A stretch of DNA of 15,329 nucleotides. Origin: an uncultured Bacillota bacterium. Lineage in GTDB: Bacteria > Bacillota > Clostridia > Peptostreptococcales > Anaerovoracaceae. A program made the translations under genes and the position numbers. The notes under the pieces were generated by a model. That model was not told where the DNA came from. It did not search any database and worked only from the letters and a program-made list of their open reading frames with translations. The first letter of the stretch is position 1; every line of letters begins with the position of its first letter. Below, piece after piece: positions 1-6,488 of this stretch. The DNA lies in NCBI GenBank assembly GCA_946408315.1, contig CAMJRV010000018.1, positions 1 to 15,329 on the forward strand, given 5' to 3'.

Positions 1-82
1 AAAGCTCCGCAGCCTTCCCGGCCTCCGGATCGTCACAGCCGGTCACCAGCGCAATCTTGCCGTTTAAATTTATATCTATCAA
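1..82 (-). CDS. SDR-like oxidoreductase, N-terminal fragment (cut by window edge)
   Basis: Only the first 27 codons are visible. Reading starts at a TTG (80-82) with AGGAGG eight bases upstream. The peptide begins IDINLNGKIALVTG, which is the first beta strand and start of the nucleotide-binding turn of short-chain dehydrogenases. The classical TGxxxGxG motif is not intact: the sequence reads TGCDDPEAGKAAE, so the second glycine is replaced and the turn is one residue longer. The gene starts 17 bases after the stop of the dehydrogenase at 100-1131 and is probably the last visible member of the gat operon. It may oxidise or reduce a sugar-derived intermediate, but the substrate cannot be inferred. 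A non-SDR Rossmann protein remains possible because so little is visible. Confidence 0.6.
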   Translation of the reverse strand, partial: MIDINLNGKIALVTGCDDPEAGKAAEL

Positions 83-99
83 CAGTTAAGCCTCCTATG

Positions 100-1131
100 T
101 CAATCTGGCGTTATCATAACTTTAAGACATCTTTCTTCCGGATCGGTAGCGGTCCGGATCGCCTCATTCAGCTTGCTCAGGGGGAAGCGGTGCGTAACCA
201 TGGAATCCACGTCGATCACATGGCTTCGGATCAATTGCAGCACGGTGGGATATTCAAAGGGAGTGGAGGAATAGCTTCCGATCAGACTCACCTCATCCAT
301 GCAGATGCGGTTTGCAACGACGGAAACCGTCGTATCCTGGTTGAAAATAGCAAAGGACAGGACGGTGCCGCCTTTTGCGGCGCAGTTTACCGCCGAAGAA
401 AGCAGCGCCGGTACGGCTGCCGCCACAAAGATGACGTCCACCCCCTGACCTTCCGTCATTTCCATGACCGATGCCATCGTATCCTCTTTCGCTCCGTTGA
501 TGATTCTGTCGGCGCCGAGCTTCCGGGCCATTTCAAGCCGGTATTCGGAAACATCGTTGGCGATGACCAGGCCGGCATGCCAGGCTTTCGAAAGCTGCAG
601 CAGGATGGCTCCCACCTGACCTGTACCGACGACCATCACGCTGTCCCCCGGTCTGATACCGGCACGCTCTACCGCGCGGAGTGCGCATGCTGTCGGTTCC
701 ATCATTGCCGCCTGCTCATACGTCACGGAGTCCGGCAATTTCACCATCGAATGCTTCACATGAAGCGGCGACAATCTGATATATTCGGAAAATCCGCCGG
801 GTTCGATGTTCGTTTCCTTCCACTGTTTACAGACCGTGTGATGCCCTCTCTGGCAAGCATGACAGGTAAAGCAGGGAACGTGGTGGGCAACGAAGACACG
901 ATCCCCGATCCGGAAGTTCCCGACTCCCTCGCCGAGCTTTACGATTTCCCCGCCCACTTCATGACCAAGCACCGTTCCCGGCTTCACCGTCTTGTGAACA
1001 GCTTTGTGGATGTCGGTCCCGCAAAGTCCGCAGGCATGCATTTTGATCAAGGCTTCTCCCGCCTCCAGTTCCGGCAGGGCTCTGTCCTCGGTCCTGATAT
1101 CATTTACGTCGTAATAAACCGCCGCTTTCAT
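100..1131 (-). CDS. Zinc-dependent medium-chain dehydrogenase, probable polyol-phosphate dehydrogenase (GatD-like)
   Basis: A 343-residue protein, normal length for the sorbitol/threonine/galactitol-1-phosphate dehydrogenase branch of the MDR superfamily. Visible are the catalytic zinc site (GLCGTD with Cys37, GHE at 56-58, Glu145 in the MMEP stretch), the four structural-zinc cysteines (Cys87, 90, 93, 101) and the NAD-binding turn GTGQVG at 169-174. Family knowledge says such enzymes oxidise a secondary alcohol of a polyol or polyol phosphate with NAD(P)+. The gene lies 36 bases behind gatB and is preceded by AAAGGA, so it is cotranscribed with the PTS genes. By context the substrate is the phosphorylated polyol delivered by the PTS, for example galactitol-1-phosphate to tagatose-6-phosphate. 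The exact polyol is not determined by the sequence. Confidence 0.88.
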   Translation of the reverse strand: MKAAVYYDVNDIRTEDRALPELEAGEALIKMHACGLCGTDIHKAVHKTVKPGTVLGHEVGGEIVKLGEGVGNFRIGDRVFVAHHVPCFTCHACQRGHHTVCKQWKETNIEPGGFSEYIRLSPLHVKHSMVKLPDSVTYEQAAMMEPTACALRAVERAGIRPGDSVMVVGTGQVGAILLQLSKAWHAGLVIANDVSEYRLEMARKLGADRIINGAKEDTMASVMEMTEGQGVDVIFVAAAVPALLSSAVNCAAKGGTVLSFAIFNQDTTVSVVANRICMDEVSLIGSYSSTPFEYPTVLQLIRSHVIDVDSMVTHRFPLSKLNEAIRTATDPEERCLKVMITPD

Positions 1132-1167
1132 AAACAGTTCCTTTCATTTCAGTTCACTATTTTTATT

Positions 1168-1449
1168 TTACTTTAATTTCTCCATGATGAGTTCTACATC
1201 TTTGTCGATTCCGACTCCTGTCAGAAATGAAAGGGTGCGGATGACGGGCGTGTCTCCCGATCCCGTAATCGGCGTTGTGGCGACGATCAGATCGTAGGAT
1301 GCCGCTTTGCCCGGCACTTCGGCCGCCTTGCACTGATCCACCACGACATCAAGTCCCTTTGATGTGAGAATCTCCTTTATCTTGTTTACTACAACCGTAG
1401 ATGTTGCAATACCTGTTCCACAGGCAACCAATACTTTTTTCTTAGCCAT
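1168..1449 (-). CDS. gatB: PTS galactitol-class EIIB component
   Basis: A small cytoplasmic phosphotransfer protein of 93 residues. The N-terminus KKKVLVACGTGIATSTVV contains the phospho-cysteine loop (Cys10 from the chosen start) typical of galactitol-type EIIB, followed by a conserved alternation of beta strands and helices. It accepts phosphate from EIIA and passes it to the sugar during transport through GatC. The start chosen is the ATG at 1447-1449, with AGGAG eight bases upstream; a GTG three codons earlier would abut the ribosome binding site. It lies downstream of gatC across a 101-base spacer holding two hairpins, so its translation or mRNA stability may be tuned separately. The sugar could be galactitol or a related polyol. 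Confidence 0.9.
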   Translation of the reverse strand: MAKKKVLVACGTGIATSTVVVNKIKEILTSKGLDVVVDQCKAAEVPGKAASYDLIVATTPITGSGDTPVIRTLSFLTGVGIDKDVELIMEKLK

Positions 1450-1474
1450 TTCAGGCACTCCTCTCTCTTATTAT

Positions 1475-1536
1475 GCGCCGGCTTGCAGCTATGCTGCAAA
1501 CCGGCCACACTAACGTTCCGCCCGGCGCTTCCGCCG
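1475..1536 (-). promoter_or_regulatory. Two stem-loops in the gatC-gatB intercistronic spacer
   Basis: On the transcribed (minus) strand the spacer folds into two hairpins. The larger pairs 1477-1489 with 1493-1505 (13 bp including one G-U) around a 3-base loop. The smaller pairs 1523-1527 with 1532-1536 around GAAG. Neither is followed by a U-tract, so they are not simple terminators. Likely roles are 3'-end protection of the gatAC message or control of gatB expression; this is inference. Confidence 0.6.
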
Positions 1537-1550
1537 TTTGGCATGATTTA

Positions 1551-2933
1551 TTATCTTTCTGCTTCCGCTTCTGCAATTTCCTTTGCATACTGCTTTTTGA
1601 TGTCATTTCTGACGAAGAACCAGATCAGTCCGTAAATGACGGCGGCAAAGGCGCCTACACCGATCATGACAGGATTTTCAAAGTTCATCAGCTGAATGAT
1701 GATCCATGGGATGATGTGAGAACCGGAATCGATACCGGAAATCATGGTGGCTCCTTCCGGGAAGTCAAAGCCTACCGCATGCCCCATGATGGTCGACAGC
1801 TCCGCCAGATTTGTTGCGAGGAAGAAAACGATACACATCGTCGCGATACCGTTGATCAGACCGCGGACGATATTTCCTCTAGAAGCTGCTACAGCCCATA
1901 CCATGGTAAACGGCAGTACGGCAAGGTCGGCCAGCGGCAGCATTCTGTTATAGGGCAGAATCATAGCAAGTCCGATGGCGATAGGAACCATGAGCAGCGC
2001 AACAGCCATGTTTGCCGGATGTCCGATTACGATGGCCGCGTCCAGACCGATGTATACGTCTTTTCCCGGGAATCTCTTCTGGATAAATTCTCTCGCGCCT
2101 TCGGAGAAAGGAATCAGACCTTCCATCAGGAGGGCAACCATTTTCGGCATAATTGTCAGACCGGCTGAAATCTGGATTCCCAGAGTCAGTGTACCCTTCA
2201 GGTCAAATCCGCCGAGAAGCGCCATCAGGATACCGAGGATCAATCCCATCATCATCGGTTCGCCCAAGAGTCCGAATCTTTTTCTGATGGATTCCGGATC
2301 CGCCTGCAGCTTGTTCAAGCCGGGGATCTTGTCTTCGATTTTGTTCATTAAGTACATAATCGGTGCAAAGTTGACCGTCTCACTGTGAGGCAGGGAAACG
2401 CCGGGCAGTCCGAAGTGGTGTTCCAGAACCGGCGCGGTCCAGTCCGCCAGCTTGAAGGTTACCGCAGCGGTCAGGCAGCCGGCCAGGATTCCGAGGAACA
2501 TGTTGTTCGTCGAATAGTAGGCAACGGAACCGGCAAAGATGAAATGCCAGTAGTTCCAGATGTCAATGTCCATCGTCTTTGTAAAGTTGACCGACAGCAG
2601 GATCAGGTTCATGATAAGAATAATCGGAATTAATAGCGGAGCAACCGGCGTACCGAAAGAGATCGCGGCGCCGATTGGCCAGCCAACGTCTACGATGTCG
2701 AGTTTAAAGCCAAGATTCTCAACAAGAGCGGTTGTTGCAGGTCCAATTGATCCAAGCAAGAGATTTACGACCAGGTTGATAGCGACAAAGCCGACTCCGA
2801 TCGTAATACCTGCGCGGAATGACTTTTTAAAACCCTGGCCTAATACAAGTCCGAAGATTGTGATGATTACCGGCATCATTACCGATACTCCGAGACCCAG
2901 TATGAAGTCTACGGAAGTTTGAATGAATGTCAT
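1551..2933 (-). CDS. gatC: PTS galactitol-class EIIC permease
   Basis: A 460-residue polytopic membrane protein, the usual length for GatC. Hydrophobic segments fill almost the whole chain, starting around residues 8-30. Family features are the conserved glycine/proline loops and the GLDAAIVIGHPANMA region in the second half, resembling the GatC consensus. It forms the translocation channel of the Enzyme II complex in the cytoplasmic membrane and presents the sugar to phospho-GatB. The ATG at 2933 is preceded by AGGAGG. It is the second gene of the operon, 113 bases after gatA, and that gap contains a 21-bp tandem repeat. The C-terminus ends in a charged helix (KKQYAKEIAEAEAER). The class is certain; the exact polyol transported is not. 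Confidence 0.93.
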   Translation of the reverse strand: MTFIQTSVDFILGLGVSVMMPVIITIFGLVLGQGFKKSFRAGITIGVGFVAINLVVNLLLGSIGPATTALVENLGFKLDIVDVGWPIGAAISFGTPVAPLLIPIILIMNLILLSVNFTKTMDIDIWNYWHFIFAGSVAYYSTNNMFLGILAGCLTAAVTFKLADWTAPVLEHHFGLPGVSLPHSETVNFAPIMYLMNKIEDKIPGLNKLQADPESIRKRFGLLGEPMMMGLILGILMALLGGFDLKGTLTLGIQISAGLTIMPKMVALLMEGLIPFSEGAREFIQKRFPGKDVYIGLDAAIVIGHPANMAVALLMVPIAIGLAMILPYNRMLPLADLAVLPFTMVWAVAASRGNIVRGLINGIATMCIVFFLATNLAELSTIMGHAVGFDFPEGATMISGIDSGSHIIPWIIIQLMNFENPVMIGVGAFAAVIYGLIWFFVRNDIKKQYAKEIAEAEAER

Positions 2934-3000
2934 ACTTTTTCCTCCTTAATTATTAAAATATTACAAGGTTGCATTGTGGAAAGCCCACAACTTCCTCCCT

Positions 3001-3042
3001 TATCATAAGTGAATGCACTGCTATCATAAGCAAATGCACTAC
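3001..3042. repeat. 21-bp tandem repeat in the gatA-gatC spacer
   Basis: Two adjacent 21-base units, 3001-3021 and 3022-3042, differ at three positions. The shared core is TATCATAAG followed two bases later by AATGCACT. On the coding strand the unit is seven codons long, has no stop, and is in phase with the end of gatA, just beyond its TGA (3047-3049). It could be a duplicated binding site, a relic of coding sequence, or a recent slippage duplication. Confidence 0.85.
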
Positions 3043-3046
3043 CGGA

Positions 3047-3520
3047 TCAGGCTTTTGCAAGCTCTGCCTGAATCAGTGCGATAACAGTGCTTTCATCCTC
3101 TGCCTGCTGGAGACATTTCAGAAATTCTCCGTCGGCAAACAGGCCGACCAGGCTCTGGAGCATTTCCAACTGTTCCGAAGGCTCATTGATCGCAAGCTGA
3201 AACAGCAGCTGCACCTCCACGGTCTGCTCATCGTCTCCCATCAGGTGAAACAAAACCGGTTTTTTCAGGGTTCCGATTGCCACCGCAGGCTTGTTGACAT
3301 GAACGGCGTCCGTATGGGGAATCGCCACCCCGACTCCGCTCGTCGACAATCCGGTCGGATATACTTTCTCACGGTCAATCACGGCCTGGGTGTATGTCTC
3401 CTTGACAAAACCCTTTTTGTATAATAAATTGCCCAGCTGTTCAATACACAAAAACTCGTCTTCCGCATCGATATGAATCAGCACCAGGTCCTCTGAAATA
3501 TAGCTTGATAGTCCTTTCAC
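3047..3520 (-). CDS. gatA: PTS EIIA component (fructose/mannitol-type domain, GatA)
   Basis: A 157-residue cytoplasmic protein of the PTS EIIA-2 family. The active-site histidine is in VAIPHTDAVHV (His69 from the chosen start), within the family signature after GxGVAIPH. It receives phosphate from phospho-HPr and donates it to GatB. I place the start at the GTG at 3518-3520, with GGGGGAG five bases upstream; another GTG two codons earlier would overlap the ribosome binding site. It is the first gene of the operon, about 40 bases downstream of the predicted transcription start of a sigma-54 promoter. The order gatA-gatC-gatB-dehydrogenase differs from the Escherichia coli gat order, but all parts of the Enzyme II complex are present. 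Confidence 0.9.
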   Translation of the reverse strand: MKGLSSYISEDLVLIHIDAEDEFLCIEQLGNLLYKKGFVKETYTQAVIDREKVYPTGLSTSGVGVAIPHTDAVHVNKPAVAIGTLKKPVLFHLMGDDEQTVEVQLLFQLAINEPSEQLEMLQSLVGLFADGEFLKCLQQAEDESTVIALIQAELAKA

Positions 3521-3570
3521 TTGCACTCCCCCTAATATTTTTTATTTGATTGCTGCGTTGCTATATACTG

Positions 3571-3588
3571 AAGCAATAACTGTGCCAA
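3571..3588 (-). promoter_or_regulatory. Sigma-54 (-24/-12) promoter of the gat operon
   Basis: The minus strand reads TTGGCACAGTTATTGCTT. It matches the sigma-54 consensus TGGCAC-N5-TTGC exactly, with the invariant GG and GC dinucleotides 10 bases apart. Transcription would start near 3561, giving a leader of about 40 bases before gatA. Sigma-54 control of PTS operons by LevR-like activators with PTS regulation domains is established in Firmicutes. No such activator gene is in the window. Confidence 0.78.
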
Positions 3589-3592
3589 CAAA

Positions 3593-3605
3593 TGTATATA
3601 ATGTG
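3593..3605. repeat. Third copy of the operator half-site beside the -24 box
   Basis: TGTATATAATGTG is identical to 3665-3677, 72 bases away in direct orientation. It ends five bases from the -24/-12 promoter. It could be a proximal activator or repressor site, or the -10 of an alternative sigma-A promoter (TTGCAA at 3617-3622, 16-base spacer, TATATA at 3595-3600 on the minus strand). Confidence 0.6.
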
Positions 3606-3640
3606 AACCCGGCTGATTGCAACGGTTTATGGCTTCCGTT

Positions 3641-3678
3641 CCACAATTTATACATTTCTTTTCCTGTATATAATGTGG
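3641..3678. promoter_or_regulatory. Palindromic upstream activating site for the gat promoter
   Basis: An inverted repeat with arms 3641-3654 (CCACAATTTATACA) and 3665-3678 (TGTATATAATGTGG), 12 of 14 positions complementary, separated by 10 bases. It lies roughly 80 to 117 bases upstream of the predicted start, the normal place for an enhancer-binding protein. The right arm recurs exactly for 13 bases at 3593-3605, just upstream of the -24 element, as a half-site. The function is inferred from position and symmetry. Confidence 0.65.
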
Positions 3679-3727
3679 GGTTCCGTCTTTGTTTTTTGTA
3701 AAAAAAGTGGCGCTCCGCATTCCTGCC

Positions 3728-3777
3728 AAACAAATAAACCGTGTGGATAGGATATAGATCCCACCCACACGGTTTAT
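3728..3777 (-). terminator. Intrinsic terminator after the HPr gene
   Basis: A perfect 13-bp inverted repeat pairs 3734-3746 with 3765-3777, with an 18-base loop that can itself pair GGAT with ATCC. On the minus strand it is followed by a short T-rich run (TTTGTTT region). It lies about 40 bases after the HPr stop and separates HPr transcription from the gat promoter region. Confidence 0.75.
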
Positions 3778-3815
3778 ACGATCGATTACCGCTCAGTTTT
3801 CCATCGATTTCACGC

Positions 3816-4088
3816 TCAGTTTTCCGTCTCGCCGATGCCGCTTTCTATCATCGCCGTCAGAGTCGCTACCGCAACTACTTCATCCGGTCCTTCGGCGCGG
3901 ACCGTGACCCGGGCGCCTTTCGAAATTCCCCCGGCGAGGACATTGATGATACTCTTTGCATTGATCGTCTTGCCATCATAAAGAAGATACACGCTGGACC
4001 GGAATAACGAGGCAGCCCGGGCAAATTCGGCAGCAGGCCTTGCATGAAGGCCGGATTTGTTGATAACAGTCGCCTCCTGCTGATACAT
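3816..4088 (-). CDS. ptsH: HPr phosphocarrier protein
   Basis: A 90-residue protein of normal HPr length. With the ATG at 4086-4088 (AGGAGG six bases upstream), the numbering matches classical HPr: the catalytic His15 is in SGLHARPAAEF and Ser46 is in NAKSIINVL. Phosphoenolpyruvate-dependent phosphate passes from Enzyme I to His15 and on to EIIA proteins such as the neighbouring GatA. Ser46 is the target of HPr kinase/phosphorylase in Gram-positive bacteria and links HPr-Ser-P to catabolite repression. The gene is alone, not beside ptsI, and is divergent from the phosphofructokinase gene. An upstream extension in the same frame lacks a ribosome binding site. It could be a Crh-like paralogue, but the retained His15 argues for true HPr. 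Confidence 0.93.
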   Translation of the reverse strand: MYQQEATVINKSGLHARPAAEFARAASLFRSSVYLLYDGKTINAKSIINVLAGGISKGARVTVRAEGPDEVVAVATLTAMIESGIGETEN

Positions 4089-4126
4089 ACAACACCTCCT
4101 ACAATATTCTAATTCAGTATACACCA

Positions 4127-4154
4127 TTCATACCCTCAAATAAAGTTCTGTCAA
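4127..4154 (-). promoter_or_regulatory. Candidate sigma-A promoter for HPr
   Basis: On the minus strand TTGACA (4154-4149) is followed after 16 bases by TATGAA (4132-4127). The -35 is perfect but the -10 is weak. A TATACT a few bases closer to the gene is an alternative -10 with a poor -35. Confidence 0.4.
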
Positions 4155-4264
4155 ACATCGCTTTTAAAATCAGCCTCCTATCGGCATTCATATCGACACC
4201 CATATATTGGCACAAACCTAATCAAAATTTTATCTTCAAGTAACAACAATTTTATCAAAAAACC

Positions 4265-4292
4265 TTGCCATATTTCCGACATATGATACAAT
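4265..4292 (+). promoter_or_regulatory. Candidate sigma-A promoter for the phosphofructokinase gene
   Basis: TTGCCA (4265-4270), a 16-base spacer and TACAAT (4287-4292). The start would be near 4299, leaving a leader of about 85 bases before the ATG. Confidence 0.5.
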
Positions 4293-4317
4293 AATATCAT
4301 CATAATAAAGAAATATA

Positions 4318-4353
4318 GTTACTATTACAGCCGACGGGGCTGTGAATCGTAAC
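4318..4353 (+). promoter_or_regulatory. Stem-loop in the phosphofructokinase leader
   Basis: The inner stem pairs ACAGCC (4327-4332) with GGCTGT (4338-4343). After an internal loop, an outer stem pairs GTTAC (4318-4322) with GTAAC (4349-4353). It lies between the predicted promoter and the ribosome binding site and has no U-tract. It may affect mRNA stability or be bound by a regulator; I do not recognise it as a known riboswitch. Confidence 0.45.
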
Positions 4354-4384
4354 AACATACACATGTCTTAGGAGGGAAATCATT

Positions 4385-5635
4385 ATGTCAAACTTAAAGG
4401 GAGCTGTCCTGATCGGTCAGTCCGGAGGCCCGACTTCGGTAATCAACGCCAGCGCGCTCGGCTGTATTGAGACCGCTTTGAAATCGGAAAACGTCACGCG
4501 CGTATACGGCGCCGCTCATGGGATCAGAGGAGTTCTGGACGACTGTCTTTACGACATGAATCAGGAGGATCCCGAAGAGCTTGCGCTCATGAGGTACACA
4601 CCCTCATCCGTATTGGGAACCTGCCGGTATAAGCTGAAGGATTTTACCGTCGACGATACGGACTACAAGCGGATTCTGGAAATCTTCAAGAAATACGATA
4701 TCCGTTATTTCTTCTATAACGGCGGAAACGACTCCATGGATACCTGCAACAAGATCAGCCAGTTCATGGCACAAAACGGCTACGAATGCAGAGTCATGGG
4801 AATTCCCAAGACTATCGACAACGACCTGGCCCTTACGGACCACTGTCCCGGTTACGGAAGCGCCGCCAAATACATCGCCACCTCCTGCATGGAAATCTAC
4901 AGGGACGCAAAGGTATACGGCACAGGCTCCATCACGGTGCTTGAAATCATGGGAAGAAACGCAGGCTGGTTGACCGCGGCGTCCGCCATCGCTTCCTACA
5001 AGGGCATGGGCCCGGATCTGATCTATCTGCCGGAAGTCGCGTTTGATCTGGATCAGTTTATCGCCGACATCGCCAGAGTCTACGAAGAAAAGGGCGACGT
5101 TCTGGTCGCCGTATCGGAAGGAATCGTTGACAAGAACGGGAATTATGTTTCCGAAATCCTTTCCGCCAATGAAAAAGCCAAGGACGCCTTCGGCCACGTT
5201 CAGATGGGCGGCCTAGCGGCAAACCTTGCCAACTATGCAAATTCAAAGATCAAAGCAAAGGTCAGAGGCATTGAATTCGGAATCATCCAGCGCTGTGCCG
5301 CTCACTTTGCTTCCGAAACCGATGTGAATGAAGCCTACATGGCCGGCAAAGAGGCCTTTAAAGCTGCAGAAGCCGGTATGACGGATAAAATGGTCGCGTT
5401 TGAAAGAGGCGCAGGCTCTGAATACTCCTGCAAAACAGTGCTGGTCGATCTTTCCGAGGTCGCGAACTTCGAGAAGAAGGTGCCGAAAGAGTGGATCAAC
5501 GAAGCCGGAAACGGTCTGCTCCAGCCGTTTATCGATTATGCGCTCCCCCTCATCCAGGGAGAGAACAAGGTCCCTGTTGAGGACGGTGTTCCGAGATTCG
5601 CCAATCTGAAAAAGGTATGCACCTGCGCGAAATAA
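4385..5635 (+). CDS. pfp: Pyrophosphate-dependent 6-phosphofructokinase
   Basis: A 416-residue protein of the PfkA superfamily that phosphorylates fructose 6-phosphate, here predicted to use PPi rather than ATP. Motifs are the N-terminal loop GQSGGPTSVINAS (11-23), GGNDS (113-117), PKTIDND (141-147, catalytic Asp145) and MGRNAGW (189-195). Asp116 and Lys142 replace the two glycines that ATP-dependent enzymes use to make room for ATP; this pair is diagnostic of PPi enzymes, which are reversible and also act in gluconeogenesis. The ATG is preceded by AGGAGGG eight bases away. It is a single gene with its own promoter and terminator, divergent from HPr, so a glycolytic enzyme sits next to sugar-uptake genes. 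Some members also act on sedoheptulose 7-phosphate. Confidence 0.92.
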   Translation: MSNLKGAVLIGQSGGPTSVINASALGCIETALKSENVTRVYGAAHGIRGVLDDCLYDMNQEDPEELALMRYTPSSVLGTCRYKLKDFTVDDTDYKRILEIFKKYDIRYFFYNGGNDSMDTCNKISQFMAQNGYECRVMGIPKTIDNDLALTDHCPGYGSAAKYIATSCMEIYRDAKVYGTGSITVLEIMGRNAGWLTAASAIASYKGMGPDLIYLPEVAFDLDQFIADIARVYEEKGDVLVAVSEGIVDKNGNYVSEILSANEKAKDAFGHVQMGGLAANLANYANSKIKAKVRGIEFGIIQRCAAHFASETDVNEAYMAGKEAFKAAEAGMTDKMVAFERGAGSEYSCKTVLVDLSEVANFEKKVPKEWINEAGNGLLQPFIDYALPLIQGENKVPVEDGVPRFANLKKVCTCAK

Positions 5636-5651
5636 CGAAATAGCTTCAATG

Positions 5652-5680
5652 AAAAGACTGTGAAAGCAGTCTTTTTTATT
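5652..5680 (+). terminator. Intrinsic terminator after the phosphofructokinase gene
   Basis: A 9-bp perfect stem (5652-5660 with 5667-5675) with a 6-base loop runs directly into six Ts and TTATT. It lies 16 bases after the stop codon. Confidence 0.92.
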
Positions 5681-5816
5681 ATATACTCGTTATATCCTCA
5701 TAGAAGCTTCACCAAATCTACATAAAATAACGCTAAACTGGTTTTGAGATAAAATTAGCCGCCGGTTTGCCTCGATGGGGCGAAAATTGAGCGGGTTACG
5801 GTTGGGAGGTTCTGGA

Positions 5817-6488
5817 ATGTACAGACTACTGGTGGTTGACGATGAACAGAAGATTCGAGAAGTGATTCGGGAATATGCCGAATTCAACGGTTATGAGGTG
5901 GCGGAAGCCGAAAACGGCATGGAAGCCATCGGCCTTTGCAAGCTGAACGATTACGATTTGATTATCATGGATATCATGATGCCGAAGCTGGACGGTTTTT
6001 CCGCCTGCAAGGAGATCAAGAAAACAAAAGAGGTCCCCGTGATCATGCTCTCCGCCCGGGGCGAGGAGTACGACAAGCTGTTCGGCTTTGAGCTGGGGAT
6101 CGACGATTATATCGTAAAGCCCTTCAGTCCGAAGGAACTCATGGCCCGAATCAACGTCGTGCTGACCCGCAGAAACAGTCCGGCCGCCGCCAGCCCCGAC
6201 ATTCTGAAATTTGGCGGCCTGGAAATCAATATTCCCGCCAGGGCCGTCACGGTTGACGGGGAAAAGGCGGAGCTGACGCCAAAGGAATACGACCTTTTGT
6301 TCTATCTGGTCCACAACAGGAATATCGCCCTCTCCAGGGAAAAGCTCCTGTCCGATGTCTGGGGCTATGATTTCTACGGCGACGACAGAACCATCGACAC
6401 GCATATAAAAAATCTAAGGAACAATCTCGGCGTCTACCGGGATCACATTGTCACGCTGCGAGGGGTAGGTTATAAATTTGAAGCTTAA
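5817..6488 (+). CDS. OmpR/PhoB-family response regulator
   Basis: A 223-residue DNA-binding response regulator. The receiver domain (about 1-115) has the acidic pair Asp8/Asp9, phosphoacceptor Asp52 in DLIIMDIMMP, Ser79 and Lys101 in DDYIVKPF. The C-terminal winged-helix domain (about 130-222) has the usual ELTPKEYDLL and DRTIDTHIKNLRNNL helices and ends in RGVGYKFEA. The start at 5817 has GGGAGG seven bases upstream; an in-frame ATG 14 codons earlier lacks one. It is phosphorylated by the kinase encoded immediately downstream, whose start overlaps its end by 11 bases. The target genes are not evident. About 135 bases separate it from the preceding terminator, and I see no convincing promoter match there. 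Confidence 0.93.
   Translation: MYRLLVVDDEQKIREVIREYAEFNGYEVAEAENGMEAIGLCKLNDYDLIIMDIMMPKLDGFSACKEIKKTKEVPVIMLSARGEEYDKLFGFELGIDDYIVKPFSPKELMARINVVLTRRNSPAAASPDILKFGGLEINIPARAVTVDGEKAELTPKEYDLLFYLVHNRNIALSREKLLSDVWGYDFYGDDRTIDTHIKNLRNNLGVYRDHIVTLRGVGYKFEA

Noticed and set aside
97..1176. Long plus-strand open frame of 359 codons
   Set aside because: It lies antisense to a clear zinc dehydrogenase with intact motifs, has low-complexity His/Arg-rich composition and no ribosome binding site.
3611..3630. Possible CcpA cre site near TTGCAACGG upstream of gatA
   Set aside because: The core does not match TGNAANCGNTNNCA in phase on either strand.
3532..3768. Small minus-strand open frames upstream of gatA
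   Set aside because: They run through the sigma-54 promoter, the palindromic site and part of the HPr terminator, have Cys/His-rich random composition and no ribosome binding site.
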